Source: a virus. Taken from it: 38,594 bases of DNA. The position numbers and the translations under genes are program-made. The notes beneath the pieces were generated by a model. It had not been told where the DNA came from. It did no database searches and saw nothing but the letters and a program-made list of their open reading frames with translations. The first letter of the stretch is position 1; every line of letters begins with the position of its first letter. The stretch lies in IMG/VR virus record IMGVR_UViG_3300030328_002810, positions 1 through 38,594 of that record; one strand, 5' to 3'. Below are positions 28,801 to 35,759 of this stretch, one piece after another.

Positions 28801-29619
28801 AGTGAAAGGTTGAAAGTCTACAGTAACAGTTGAACTAGTTATTAGACCATCTTGATCAACAAAAGGATTTGTATTTATAGTACTCGCTTTGAAGTGCCCA
28901 TATATATTTAGAAAAAATTCTGGTAAAAAAGAGCCTGAAGCAAGGCTTTCTTCTGTTTCTGATCTTAATGTGTTTCTCATCTCCAGAACTGGAGCGGCAG
29001 GAGGTCTTTTTCTTATAACAGTTATATGTTCTTGTTTTATAGGACCAATAGGAATAAATTCATTATTTGGATTTATATCAGCAGCATCTCTAACATAAAA
29101 CTGCGTTTGCGTACCAAAATCTACAGAACCCATTTTACATCTTTCTATATGTATTCTTTTTGGTTCTGTATAATTATCTGTCCAGAACAATAAATCTTCT
29201 ATAATATTTATACCCGTAATAAGTAATGATTTATCAAAGTTTAAAACTCTACCACTATCGTTACCAGGTAGAGTACCAGATATAAAATTATCTACAACTA
29301 CAGGTATTGTTGTTTTTGTTTTATAATCATATTCTGCTATTATATCTTTACTTGTACCAGATATTAGCCAATATATTTTATCATTTTTTTCATCTACAAT
29401 ACTTCCGACGCAATAATAATTTTGAAAACCCCTAGGATCTTGAAGTTCTAAAGAAAGGTTTACATTACCTTTAAGAGTTTGAACAGTACCCATGTCAGAA
29501 CCTTCAGAAGTAGTAACTTCTATATTTAAAGCATCTCTATATTCACCATTAGGTACTAATCTTTCATCAAGGTCTTTATTCATTCGACCTGATGAAAATC
29601 TATGATTAAGATCCGGCAT
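19885..29619 (-). CDS. Giant tail hub/stabilisation protein with host-like adhesin modules
   Basis: A 3244-residue protein. The N-terminus (NGEYRDALNIEVTTSEGSD, then KNDKIYWLISG and LLFWTDNYTEPKRIHIE blades) looks like the beta-propeller tail hub or stabilisation proteins of podoviruses. A matching closing part is near 1776-1916 (LLAFCEDKVFKVLANKDALF, VRGTVVRLSQDGMTPISDFG), leaving roughly 700-1700 as possible insertions. After about 2220 the composition changes: Cys-rich modules at about 2413-2613 (for example YDCVSDGMGG and GTYATESMCLSDPNTSC), two SprB-like modules ending in DDNGCVYTMPMSV (about 2710) and DSNGCHITEIIEI (about 2855), another Cys module near 2875, and a C-terminal beta domain of about 320 residues. 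It sits where T7 has gene 12. The C-terminal third is probably receptor-binding. No hydrolase motif was identified. Confidence 0.85.
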   Translation of the reverse strand: MPDLNHRFSSGRMNKDLDERLVPNGEYRDALNIEVTTSEGSDMGTVQTLKGNVNLSLELQDPRGFQNYYCVGSIVDEKNDKIYWLISGTSKDIIAEYDYKTKTTIPVVVDNFISGTLPGNDSGRVLNFDKSLLITGINIIEDLLFWTDNYTEPKRIHIERCKMGSVDFGTQTQFYVRDAADINPNNEFIPIGPIKQEHITVIRKRPPAAPVLEMRNTLRSETEESLASGSFLPEFFLNIYGHFKASTINTNPFVDQDGLITSSTVTVDFQPFTGTTTYPDFHNGDYIRIYPGVDEPDGDNYIRAQIVTGIDHTVGWNGACEIQVLSGDKTLDAENGDWYIVLEDGETLFKFKFPRFATRYKYEDGEYSAFSPFTQIAFLPTDFDYRHKEGYNLGMVNNLRFLAIKDFVHGRQIPDDVISIDILYKESNSPNVYTVKTVKRFTNDWKPGWAPPQVPSPSDAIQKYSEWNAIGPSAGVGSDAGVNNIASNQRTRGWTRITNEMIHAVLPANQLLRPWDNVPRAALAQEVTGNRIVYANYLQNFNLYNTQSTVSSALLNFSQHNYGELEASKDIDIDINIGFNSKQINADAILPEQKNAFLFGQINSLLNPAKSVKTLRTYQLGVVYIDEFGRETPVFSDTKKGENSIYIEKDNANKATNLTGQIFNIAPEWAKYYKFFIKETSGEYYNLAMDRWYNAEDGNIWLSFASSERNKVDLETFLILKKAHDSDRAIYEDPAQDNYQGFIKNKARYKIISISNEAPIFVKTTKTNKPTFNDGGGDLIATASGVGFPQVGTNNVYIDRVAADAAGWGAILGVAEGADRVDISKFEIRFKGPEIIGSVDISAWYKIKSVSLINIGSGFYNIVVQKLFKHDIKVLSITGTYASYSGGGSIELVENIVENKPEFDGRFFVKIKKDVNLIENIIQESSQSKNLIVTQALQSQYINPQSEDSSGARTQGVYEEWYGTAPTIVLPLVGAFSKCHQISISEENDTSWFSAGHEGIGESYWDKASRSEAASTDVNAESNGWFIDKVEGFRPFKYTKYFFDIDDQFGVDDRHHPDGGSPVHAHFQISNATPGGGGGNIHHQYLDLYEDRGGLQVLGTNTFASAYDNYLLQAQGTNTVKVYRPQLYTDGTPIGTAPNDPATTGKSIISELRNAPGSQNGKIVPSIGIDATDNIIHLSYSGIGDDGNPIDVPENLSELKLDFSDFSSYNQYVSDQLFINSICTPGTIWRWAEDPDRITYITKTPKFDDIDQTSSEWAYNTRDNINHGSYYGVSLYNYVTFQDYLTTHTHTLDDGTTVTHWSWASQGFKDHDGDDFDFPTEDPPGSENWVLQQDNASGVTGNPSSIPLGIAIWTTWELDYGRGSGNTGAALGIEHNGGTNNLRFGRTAGDWSFGNWITPNPTAGITGGYASESATNCHYYHPQRVREFWKGIAKRRRYQFHAVTYESDGAPSQSLGVKGTSKYLPTNPTDLPPHFDVDSNGVTSVKTTIPSTPAPGIRSDGMYSGATLMSGTEIPFFKTEDASNNISEAPGSVTWQILEPYSEYDELNYSSSNPAIWETEPKEQVDLNIYQEIGQVYPIELNDNTNEQFVGPVHPRTYEYYNSYVQCYKPNGARKVLGTDGGPLSGGNIGGIDIRVRRIEDNILYLCDVQGTDLTSSAPNPIFPAEGEIIEFVRADGGSTRTYVLAVDETTGAITLARDLHNHKVTLPWHNCYSFGNGVESDRIRDDYNQITIDNGPKASATLDEPYEEERRGSGFIWSGIYNSRSGVNNLNQFIQAEKITKDLNPIYGTIQKLFSRNTNLLAFCEDKVFKVLANKDALFNADGNANITATSRVLGATTPFSGDFGISKNPESFATESFRNYFTDKVRGTVVRLSQDGMTPISDFGMQDYFSDNLKNANRLIGTFDEKKQEYNLTFDHSDYPKPTPPIIMGTAWVQIEGEIGMASVGQTSTSTYEPTNRLIAPTNVPVMLGQIVEGPGLKPGTIVTNTSIQYGILYIEISPTPDLADVSPLLGPSDAQYYNEWYTSITILQPSSYTSTFENSTNALDKTISFSERSKGWVSFKSFIPENGVSLNNTYYTFKGGNLWEHHANETRNNFYTDQYDSSIEVLFNEAPGVIKSFQTLNYEGTLSRVTSDTTNNGEYWDNNIKFGWYVDNMITDLQEAGQQEFKSKERKWFSQIKGVATEWLDDGKAGNIDTREFSYQGIDNNYDKSIVSGGFTSWDCIQHISYDQPDSACTTDLAKSLDGNLYVHYDLAAATAAGDPSLQNPSWINYYMQNASGTNYTNYMIIGGVGFGASEAYTDWSSSISMATPTVQNPCYVNGVDNSQGHYIKNDGLTNPSGQSPHIKASLIYIHAISPPMYHSNGMDILQAMNNKLLVWELEYDANGNSIFPANVESLKDIAIANNTPYADGPEPCICLPSTSGGTSHDCVEIQGNSGTYATESMCLSDPNTSCGVVGTSWACDARLGCHEVTGLSGGYSSWCDCIQNSSCCVQYGNSVAGLDGVGMISNSSIQYYTDNCDASAIYGCMDDGITTNTEIINNRPYTWSGEASNYNQLANIHTCDCEYTVAPISYDCVSDGMGGFNCQNPGTGLGYYATLNDCLNDPNGNCVPAIPCDPNMPYQFQYSITDATGISGAGSPCNPTNADGQIILGINNLGANAANIYVELYEDNGSGNLGNLVFGNQSTQYFVNDNITIPTLVAADYIFRFEDDNGCVYTMPMSVGCNFTQPPACNVSNFNNTTNVTQSLSAIRCDLISSLTQLGKAEITVPLNGYGTNVGNFNVTVQALSQPTSPTYFDITNLLTFNGATMQSPLQTFTFGSTVIIDGITPSTIQASNYSLFTNGYQFQITITDSNGCHITEIIEIPCQAVSLPDYDCVAHGTSFICNQVASGTGNFSGVNALVDCQNAIATNTHPCYTTTPTSSPCPNSDYLSDTDFGGISGTGYGSGYTPYTPQLLHAWGGNYRCNNTIFPASCATSYVNEFFGDAHNFVPTPFTPGSYEINPIGATNGPWTPAIIYNVAKANEWSLFSSDKGSLPTTIGGPAGYSQTPLATPPGIDSNGHVRLNGFMNDGAKSTHAILTKPVTQGLYMEVLNLAPNTVYSCVITFGTDWNNGVEGFGSGPSIGNTLAGEIWIGFDQPNGHIIANNGVDYSALNLDPGGTGVDIATFPSGQSPWGGVIQDANWQSANYNQMVPGGVVGFTFEKSASSAFNNYKDLLVVSLVSYDVQHLSIASICISPYATGGA

Positions 29620-29625
29620 ATTGTA

Positions 29626-31086
29626 TTAGTGTTTAATTTGTTTCGATTTACCTCTTAATATTTGAGAAATTTCTTCTAGTTTAATATTAGATAATCTTAA
29701 TTTTGCTTTTCTTGTTTCAGCAAATCTTTCTTTTTTTAATCTTTTTATAACGTATTCTGGTATATCTATTCTAGCTGACGCGCATCCATACGCCATCCAT
29801 TTATAAATAGCCTCTTCTGCCATTTTAGGAACTAGCATGCCTACATGAGATCTAGTATCAATACCATCGCTGATATACTTTAATATCACAGTTTTTCCTG
29901 ATAAATTAGAGCTAAAATGAATTTTTCCATTAGTATAATCTATATAAAACGATCCATTAACTTGAGCATGTGAAGGTTCTATTCCATATCTTTGTCCTAG
30001 ATTAGGCCAGTAAGTATCATCTTCAAAACTATCATTTGTGTTTTCATTAGATGTAAGTGATTTATATTTACTCCAAGTATTTGAATTTGTATTTTCACTG
30101 TAGAAAACTACATCTTGAGAAGTTTGCCCGCTTACAGCGTTGTTTCCAGTAAATATAACTACTTGAGTACCTTCAACACTTACGACTGTAGAGTTTTCAG
30201 GTAAATATTCGTTTGTAACTTTCATGCCTGGCGTAACACCAGCTAAATCATCTGACGATTGAGCGGTTAATAAAGTTTGGCTAGCAGAAGCGTTTGTAGT
30301 CCATGACGTATTTTCTACAAGCACAGGAGTTTCTTCTTGCTCAACTAAGTCATGACCATTATTATAAAAAGTAAATAAAGCTTGAGAATTTGTTGATGCA
30401 CCAGTACCCCAAGAACATAGACATTCGCCAATATTAGATAATGGGCCGGCCCCTAAAGTTATAGTTGTGCTTGAAGTACCATAATCCACCGATTTAACAA
30501 TACAATCAGCTATATTTTCTTCTAAATCAATACTACCACTTATTGTTCCTGGACTGCTTACAGACATACCTTTTCTTATATCTGTTCGTTGTTCATCTAA
30601 AGTTATAATGTTATTACCTTGTGTTACGGTAGCTGTAGCTGATATTTGATATTTACCATCACTATCTTGTTTTATAGCTGTTGGATTTGATGTTTTAGAA
30701 CCTGGATATATAACGTGCTCAACCCCATCACCACCACTCCAGCTTAACTTAACATAGTTAACATAATCATGAGGTAATACCATAGATAACGATGGTGGTA
30801 TTTCTATTTCCTGTGACTTGTGAGATCTTAATGTATCATAAGATAATTCTTGCAAAGCTCGATGTCCATGGAAACTAGCATCACCTCTTATTGTTTTTGA
30901 TAATAATTTACCTTCTCCAACATACGTAGCCATAAAATTATCAATAATATCTTCCATGCCTATATATTGGTATGATCCAAAACCTCCAGGATAAAATTGA
31001 TCGTCAACTAAACCTTGCGATTTTAGATTAGACAGATCATTGTAATATTGTTGCTGTGCTAATTGATTATCGTTATTATAACTCAT
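29626..31086 (-). CDS. Putative neck/tail-adaptor protein
   Basis: A 486-residue protein. Residues about 43-110 form a helical region (GMEDIIDNFMATYVGEGKLL, ALQELSYDTLRSHKSQEIEI) followed by PPSLSMVLPHDYVNYVKLSW; the middle is beta-rich with Thr/Ser; the end returns to helices (MLVPKMAEEAIYKWMAYGCA) and a basic tail. A helical bundle bearing a beta insertion matches the general plan of head-tail adaptors (T7 gp11, P22 gp4, crAss-like ring proteins). I recall the SQEIE(I/V)PPSLSM...DYVNYVKL motif from marine Bacteroidetes phages. It lies 4 bases after the 229-aa gene and 6 bases before the tail hub, consistent with a connector role. Which ring it forms cannot be told by eye. Confidence 0.8.
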   Translation of the reverse strand: MSYNNDNQLAQQQYYNDLSNLKSQGLVDDQFYPGGFGSYQYIGMEDIIDNFMATYVGEGKLLSKTIRGDASFHGHRALQELSYDTLRSHKSQEIEIPPSLSMVLPHDYVNYVKLSWSGGDGVEHVIYPGSKTSNPTAIKQDSDGKYQISATATVTQGNNIITLDEQRTDIRKGMSVSSPGTISGSIDLEENIADCIVKSVDYGTSSTTITLGAGPLSNIGECLCSWGTGASTNSQALFTFYNNGHDLVEQEETPVLVENTSWTTNASASQTLLTAQSSDDLAGVTPGMKVTNEYLPENSTVVSVEGTQVVIFTGNNAVSGQTSQDVVFYSENTNSNTWSKYKSLTSNENTNDSFEDDTYWPNLGQRYGIEPSHAQVNGSFYIDYTNGKIHFSSNLSGKTVILKYISDGIDTRSHVGMLVPKMAEEAIYKWMAYGCASARIDIPEYVIKRLKKERFAETRKAKLRLSNIKLEEISQILRGKSKQIKH

Positions 31087-31090
31087 TTAT

Positions 31091-31780
31091 TTATGATTTT
31101 TGTTGTTGAATTTCTTTTGCTTCTTGCTGAGCGCTCCACGCTACTAATTCAGCCTTATTTATAGTAACACCGGCTAATTCTAATATTCTTACAACTATAT
31201 TATTTTCTTCTGATTGATGTAATTCAAAGTTAGTAGAAGAACTAGCGTTGTATAAAGCTTTTTCAGCTACAACATTATATCCCCACTCTACTTTATTTGG
31301 TCTTCTAATAACTTCAGCTTGAATTGCTACGGGATCAACTACTCCTAAATGATTAAAAACAGTAAATCCATTTCCATTTTCAACATATATAGGATTTTTT
31401 TCTAATCCAGCTCTATGAAACCTTGATGACAGATAAAATCTAGTTTCCATTTCGTCAACTTTTCTAGCTTCATAAAAATCTTCAGGACCATTTGAACCAC
31501 TAACAAATATTTTCCCAACTTGATAATGATCTCCTACAGGATTACCATATTGAGTAAAAGGCCTTAGCTTCATTCTTATCATTTCTGTTATATCAGACAA
31601 ACTACTAGTATCTTTATTTTGATCTCTTTTATATTGATTTAGATCGTAAAAATACTGTTCGAATATAGCCATTTGAGCTTGGTTAGCTATAAGATTAAAT
31701 TCCAAAGGAGTTACATAACCTCTTTGTTCTTTGTTAGCTAATGCTAGTACTCTTTGATATACTGTATCTATAAATATCAT
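31091..31780 (-). CDS. Putative head-tail connector/ring protein
   Basis: A 229-residue, mostly helical protein. The N-terminus IDTVYQRVLALANKEQRGYV followed by TPLEFNLIANQAQMAIFEQY is a signature I recall from crAss-like and marine Bacteroidetes phages next to ring or neck proteins. A central beta part (YQVGKIFVSGSNGPEDFYEA) and a C-terminal helix ending in Gln/Lys complete it. No catalytic motif or membrane segment. It is packed between the 61-aa gene (5-base gap) and the 486-aa adaptor candidate (4-base gap). Connector identity is inferred from position and remembered family context. Confidence 0.8.
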   Translation of the reverse strand: MIFIDTVYQRVLALANKEQRGYVTPLEFNLIANQAQMAIFEQYFYDLNQYKRDQNKDTSSLSDITEMIRMKLRPFTQYGNPVGDHYQVGKIFVSGSNGPEDFYEARKVDEMETRFYLSSRFHRAGLEKNPIYVENGNGFTVFNHLGVVDPVAIQAEVIRRPNKVEWGYNVVAEKALYNASSSTNFELHQSEENNIVVRILELAGVTINKAELVAWSAQQEAKEIQQQKS

Positions 31781-31785
31781 GTTAA

Positions 31786-31971
31786 TTATTTTTTATAAGG
31801 AAACGTCTTGTTTAATGCTTCTTGTCTTTTTTTACATCCACAATCTTTTTTACCTATAGCTCTCGCCCCCATTTGAGCTAAACTATGAATACCAGTTGCT
31901 TTTGTAAATTTAGCTATTGAATCTCCAAGACCTCTAGATTGTCGACCATAATTTCTTAAATTTTGTTTCAT
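31786..31971 (-). CDS. Small conserved protein with DCGC motif
   Basis: A 61-residue basic protein. It has an amphipathic helix (GLGDSIAKFTKATGIHSLAQ) and a C-terminal DCGCKKRQEALNKTFPYK, with Cys44 and Cys46 as the only cysteines. Two Cys in a CxC pair plus basic residues could bind a metal together with a partner or form inter-subunit bonds, but one CxC alone is not a zinc finger. I recall short proteins of the form DCGCxKR...LNxxFPY in phages of Bacteroidetes, often near the capsid genes. It begins 16 bases after the UUCG hairpin at 31988-32007. Function unknown; despite its size, the conserved-looking motif and tight packing support a real gene. Confidence 0.8.
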   Translation of the reverse strand: MKQNLRNYGRQSRGLGDSIAKFTKATGIHSLAQMGARAIGKKDCGCKKRQEALNKTFPYKK

Positions 31972-31987
31972 ATTAAATTTTATAAAG

Positions 31988-32007
31988 GGTTACCCCGAAG
32001 GGTAACC
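31988..32007 (-). terminator. UUCG-loop hairpin between the 286-aa and 61-aa genes
   Basis: The transcript of the minus strand forms a perfect 8-bp stem, GGUUACCC / GGGUAACC, closed by a cUUCGg tetraloop, an unusually stable loop. The following bases are CUUUAUAAAAUUU, a weak U-tract, so it may be a leaky terminator or an mRNA end-protecting or processing hairpin instead. It starts 11 bases downstream of the stop of the 286-aa gene. Confidence 0.7.
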
Positions 32008-32018
32008 ACTATTGTTTA

Positions 32019-32879
32019 TTATTGATTTAATCTCTTTTCAATATTTTGATAAATCTCCATACCTTCATCAGTTTTAAACCAAGAAGCTAAAGCTGAATAA
32101 GGATGTTCGTCAAAAGGAACATTCATTAGTTTTCTATCATTAGAACCCCATGAAAAAGTTCTTTGATCAGAAGATAGTTTTAATATACCCATTTCTGTTG
32201 CTTTAATACCAAAATTTCTAAGTTGTATATTTTCATCAGTTACTAACTCTAAGAACAATCTTGGTTTTCTCTTAGCAAATATAAGTAGATCACGTTTAAG
32301 TTCTTTAGAACTCATGTCTGATACTTTAGAACCAATCTCCACGCGCATAACCGCTTCAGCCATATCAATATCTAGATTTCTAGCAGCAGTTAAGGCATCA
32401 ATTTCTAATTCTATGAAATCAACTTCGTGGGCAGCTTGAACAGCAGGTTTTTCTTCATAAAAAACTACATCTCTTAAAGGATGATATAAAGATAAAAGTT
32501 TTTGTAATATGGTTTTTTCTCTTTCAACAATCAACATACCATTTCTAAAAATAATATGAGATAATCTTTGGTCACCTTGCATTTCATCTACAAATGAAGT
32601 TTTTTGATTTTCACAATACTTTAATTCTCTTTCGTATCCTTTTTCCTCATCAAACCAATAAATACCTGCAGACTTAATCATTCTAGATAAAGGTCTTTTG
32701 TTACCTTTTAACCTGTATATTCTATCTTTTATTTCCCAACCATCTTCAGTTTTTTTGTGAGTTGGAATTACTCTTTTTGGTTTTGGTTTTTCCATAACCG
32801 GAGCGGTTTTAACCGCTACTTCTTCTTGAACTTGAGGTTCTTCTACCTCAACTTTTTTTGTTTCTTGTTTTTTTGCCAT
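32019..32879 (-). CDS. Conserved head-module protein, unknown function
   Basis: A 286-residue protein with a low-complexity Lys/Glu/Pro N-terminus (about 1-45), then a compact domain: GWEIKDRIYRLKGNKRPLSR, IYWFDEEKGYERELKYCENQ, RLSHIIFRNGMLIVEREKTI, and a helical C-terminal half (LEIDALTAARNLDIDMAEAV, SSKELKRDLLIFAKRKP). No enzyme motif, signal peptide or membrane helix seen. It is the first gene after the capsid gene and its terminator and is followed by a second hairpin, so it may form a separately dosed transcript unit. Its start shares an identical 20-base leader-start sequence with the scaffold-like gene. I recall homologues in marine phages next to the capsid gene; possible head completion or connector protein. 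Confidence 0.8.
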   Translation of the reverse strand: MAKKQETKKVEVEEPQVQEEVAVKTAPVMEKPKPKRVIPTHKKTEDGWEIKDRIYRLKGNKRPLSRMIKSAGIYWFDEEKGYERELKYCENQKTSFVDEMQGDQRLSHIIFRNGMLIVEREKTILQKLLSLYHPLRDVVFYEEKPAVQAAHEVDFIELEIDALTAARNLDIDMAEAVMRVEIGSKVSDMSSKELKRDLLIFAKRKPRLFLELVTDENIQLRNFGIKATEMGILKLSSDQRTFSWGSNDRKLMNVPFDEHPYSALASWFKTDEGMEIYQNIEKRLNQ

Positions 32880-32890
32880 AATATAATATA
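32880..32890 (-). promoter_or_regulatory. A/T-only translation leader, copy 1
   Basis: Read on the minus strand, TATATTATATT stands directly before ATGGCAAAA of the 286-aa gene. The same 11-base leader and start are found before the scaffold-like gene at 35760-35770. There is no Shine-Dalgarno sequence. Such unstructured A/T leaders are expected in Bacteroidetes. It could also be part of an AT-rich promoter, but no TAnnTTTG box is present. Confidence 0.45.
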
Positions 32891-32894
32891 TAAT

Positions 32895-32939
32895 AAAATT
32901 AATAAAAATAAAAGGCCGAGGCCGAAGCCCCGGTCTTTT
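32895..32939 (-). terminator. Intrinsic terminator after the major capsid gene
   Basis: On the minus strand, 13 positions pair with one mismatch (AAAAGACCGGGGC with GCCUCGGCCUUUU, one G-U pair) around a cUUCGg tetraloop (stem 32910-32939), followed by UUUUAUUUUUAUU. This is a textbook rho-independent terminator. It begins 13 bases past the capsid stop, the position of the T7 late terminator after gene 10, and would give more capsid than downstream mRNA if read-through is partial. Confidence 0.9.
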
Positions 32940-32952
32940 AAAATAATTGTGC

Positions 32953-34509
32953 TTAGTTCAATAACATAAAGTTATTAGCACCTTGAGTAATTAAACATCT
33001 TTCTGATAACATATGTAGTTGCATCGCATCTAAAGCAGATGTAGCAGCACCAACAGAACCAGTAACCCATGATTTCATTCGTCTATCATCAGTTTGAGAA
33101 GCTCTGTATCTAACGTGTAAGAAAGGACGCTTCATGTTTCTACCTAATTGTTGGTCATAAACAGAAGAAGTACCAGCTGGTATAAACACACCTCTAATAG
33201 CACCAGCAGTGTTAGCAGCGTTAATACCACCTCTAGTAGCTTGATCGTTTAAGTATCTAAAATCAGATTTATAGAAATCGTAAGATCCACGTCTGAAACC
33301 AGAGAAACCTAAATTTAAAGCCATGTCTTCAGAGTTGTCGAATACTCCGTAAGAAGTACCACCAGATCCATAAGAGTTCATTGAAGCTAACATATCATCA
33401 ACAGCTAATGAAGTAGTTCTGTTTAAGAACATCATGTTTTCTTCAATAGCACCTTGCGAATCAAATTCAGCTAAAATAGCATCAAATTCAGCTAAATCAG
33501 TACCAGAAGTAACTCCAGTAATACCACTAGATGAATTACCTCTAGTCTCAATAGCATCAAATAAACCTTGAGTACCAGTAGCTGTTCCAGAAGCTAAATC
33601 TAAAGCATCGTCAGTTAAATCTGCATTAGATACAACCGGATGACCAGTAGCACCAGCATTAGCACCACCACCCATTTTAGCTTCTAACATAGACATTTCT
33701 AAGTAGTCAGTAAAACGAGCTCTTGTGTCAGATTCAGCTTTTAAATACCAAAGATATCCTGATTGACCATCTTCAGCAGCGATTTCAACCCAACCAATTC
33801 TAGATGCATCAGATCCTGATACTTCGTAGTAATCTTTTAAGATAATTGGTTTGTTCATGAAAGATTTGAAAGTTGGTTCGTTACCACCTCTAGAATCAGT
33901 AGCTGTACCGTTGTTACCAACATCAGCAGCAGTGTTATAACTTCTACCTTTCATAAATTCAGAACCATAAACTAATACAGTTACTGATTGCGCTGAAGTT
34001 TCAGTAATACCAGCTGTGTTTAAAGAAACAACTCCATAAGGAGCAACCTCAATTTCACCAGCTACAACATCAACTTCTGTTACTAAAGCCTTACATACAC
34101 CACCAGCACTTGCTACAATAACAGTATCATTAACTCTAATACCATCGTCACCAGCTGTAATAGCGTTGCCATCGATATCGTGAGTAATCTCAATAATACC
34201 ACCCGATACTATAGTACCAGCAGCGGCAGATCCTGATTTTACATTCCCTTTATAAGAAAGATGTAATCTTCCTTGTTCAGACCATACAACTTGATCAGCT
34301 GTCATGCTCTCTTCAGCTCCTACTTGTGAAAGAAATCCTGAGATAGTTCTGTTTCCAAACACCTCAGCTTCTTTTTCCATAAGATCTGGTAAATATTGTT
34401 GCGCCCAACCTTGATTTGCGGTTGTCGCTAGGTCTAAATAGTTTGAAGCCAGTGTTGCTTGCGCAGCTGCCGGCGTACTATTTAAAACTCCTCCTGCACT
34501 TATTGCCAT
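32953..34509 (-). CDS. Major capsid protein
   Basis: A 518-residue protein at the expected place, after portal and scaffold and before a strong terminator. The N-terminus is Ala-rich (MAISAGGVLNSTPAAAQATL), followed by helical YLPDLMEKEAEVFGNRTISG and AEESMTADQVVWSEQGRLHL, a Gly/Ala-rich beta domain at about 90-190, and a helical and beta C-terminal half (MMFLNRTTSLAVDDMLASMN, GVFIPAGTSSVYDQQLGRNM) typical in outline of HK97-fold capsids. The EKEAEVFGNRTISGFL stretch resembles, from memory, crAss-like and marine phage capsid proteins. The gene is visibly richer in G and C and in repeated favoured codons (for example GCT, GGT, ACT) than its neighbours, as expected for the most strongly expressed protein. 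No cleavage site can be assigned. Confidence 0.9.
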   Translation of the reverse strand: MAISAGGVLNSTPAAAQATLASNYLDLATTANQGWAQQYLPDLMEKEAEVFGNRTISGFLSQVGAEESMTADQVVWSEQGRLHLSYKGNVKSGSAAAGTIVSGGIIEITHDIDGNAITAGDDGIRVNDTVIVASAGGVCKALVTEVDVVAGEIEVAPYGVVSLNTAGITETSAQSVTVLVYGSEFMKGRSYNTAADVGNNGTATDSRGGNEPTFKSFMNKPIILKDYYEVSGSDASRIGWVEIAAEDGQSGYLWYLKAESDTRARFTDYLEMSMLEAKMGGGANAGATGHPVVSNADLTDDALDLASGTATGTQGLFDAIETRGNSSSGITGVTSGTDLAEFDAILAEFDSQGAIEENMMFLNRTTSLAVDDMLASMNSYGSGGTSYGVFDNSEDMALNLGFSGFRRGSYDFYKSDFRYLNDQATRGGINAANTAGAIRGVFIPAGTSSVYDQQLGRNMKRPFLHVRYRASQTDDRRMKSWVTGSVGAATSALDAMQLHMLSERCLITQGANNFMLLN

Positions 34510-34529
34510 AATTTTAAATTTTTAAATTG

Positions 34530-35759
34530 TTATTTGTTTTTGTTTTTAATTTTAAACTTAAAATCAGAAGAATTATCACCAAGTACTTTTACTTTCATAC
34601 CACCCGCTTCTACTTGACCATGACTTTGTCTTGGATTCATGTCAACGTTTTTGGCTTTAGCAACACTATCTTTCATAGCATCAGCTTTTCCTTGTTCGTA
34701 AAAGTGATTAGCAATAGCATCCGCGTTCATAGCTGTATATAAAGACTTGTGATATCCCTTAGCGTCATTCATAAAATTATTCTTATTTAAGAATTTTTTA
34801 GTAAAATTATTTATATCAACTTGGTTATCTTTAATCTCATCAGCATTCTTAACGTTAAATCTAAATTTTTTATCTCCGATATTATATTCAAAACCTTTGA
34901 ATTTATCGTTAAAAACCTGTTCGGTTTTATTTAAAAAATCAGAATTAATTGCTTTTGTTTCTTCAGATTCTTTGTTAAATCTATTAAAGAAATCTACAGC
35001 TTTTTGTTGTTCTTGAGTTAACTTACTCCCAGCCTTGATATCTTCATAGTATTTGGACTTTTCCCCGTCCAGATGGGCTCTTGCGCTGGCAACTTGCTCT
35101 TTTAGCGCTAGTTTTTTTCTTCTTATCTCTTTATCATCATCTGCATCTTCGTCATAAGAGAAAGAATCTTCCATAAGGAAGTTAATTTCTTCAGCATTTA
35201 AATGCGGTTTTGTTTTTTTATAATATTCGTGTAATAAATCTTGATTATCTAGCTTGCTATAATCTGTATTCAATGACACGTAATCATGTAGGTCACCGCC
35301 TGTTTCTTCCATAAAGTCCATTAACTTTTGAATGTTCTCTGGTAATGGCTTGCCGGTTTCTAAGTTTTCTTTAATAGCCTCACTAGCTTCTTCAGCTATT
35401 TCTTCAACCTCAACAATCTCTTCTTTAGTAATTTCTTCTAATATTGGAGTTTCTTGTGTTTCTGTTTCCGGTTGTACTTCTTCTTGTTTTTCTGCGGTAA
35501 CGGCATCTTCATCGATTCTAACCACTCCCTCGTTGTTAGCGTTATCTTCTTTAGTTTCATTTTCTTCTGGTTTAAGCGGTTTGTTTAAATCAACCTTAAT
35601 TACAGTTTGTTCTTCTGCAATAGGTTTCATTGTCATTTTTTCTTTAATTTTAGTAACGTTACCTTTTGTTTCATTACCTGTTGGTTGTTTTTCTTTTTGT
35701 TTTTTTACTTTAATTTTACCAGTTTCGTTATCCACGACTGGCTTTTCTTCTTTTGCCAT
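34530..35759 (-). CDS. Scaffolding-like protein
   Basis: A 409-residue, highly charged, helix-rich protein. Residues 1-135 are Lys/Glu/Thr-rich and probably disordered (EEIVEVEEIAEEASEAIKEN nearby), the centre is acidic helix (EEINFLMEDSFSYDEDADDD, KYYEDIKAGSKLTQEQQKAV), and the C-terminus ends in a basic patch (DFKFKIKNKNK), as in many scaffolds that bind capsid protein through a basic end. It contains one small beta part (FEYNIGDKKFRFNVKNADEI). It lies between portal and capsid genes, 20 bases before the latter, the usual scaffold location. Alternatives such as a capsid protease are unlikely because no Ser/His/Asp protease motif is visible. Its ATG is preceded by the repeated A/T leader. 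Confidence 0.85.
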   Translation of the reverse strand: MAKEEKPVVDNETGKIKVKKQKEKQPTGNETKGNVTKIKEKMTMKPIAEEQTVIKVDLNKPLKPEENETKEDNANNEGVVRIDEDAVTAEKQEEVQPETETQETPILEEITKEEIVEVEEIAEEASEAIKENLETGKPLPENIQKLMDFMEETGGDLHDYVSLNTDYSKLDNQDLLHEYYKKTKPHLNAEEINFLMEDSFSYDEDADDDKEIRRKKLALKEQVASARAHLDGEKSKYYEDIKAGSKLTQEQQKAVDFFNRFNKESEETKAINSDFLNKTEQVFNDKFKGFEYNIGDKKFRFNVKNADEIKDNQVDINNFTKKFLNKNNFMNDAKGYHKSLYTAMNADAIANHFYEQGKADAMKDSVAKAKNVDMNPRQSHGQVEAGGMKVKVLGDNSSDFKFKIKNKNK

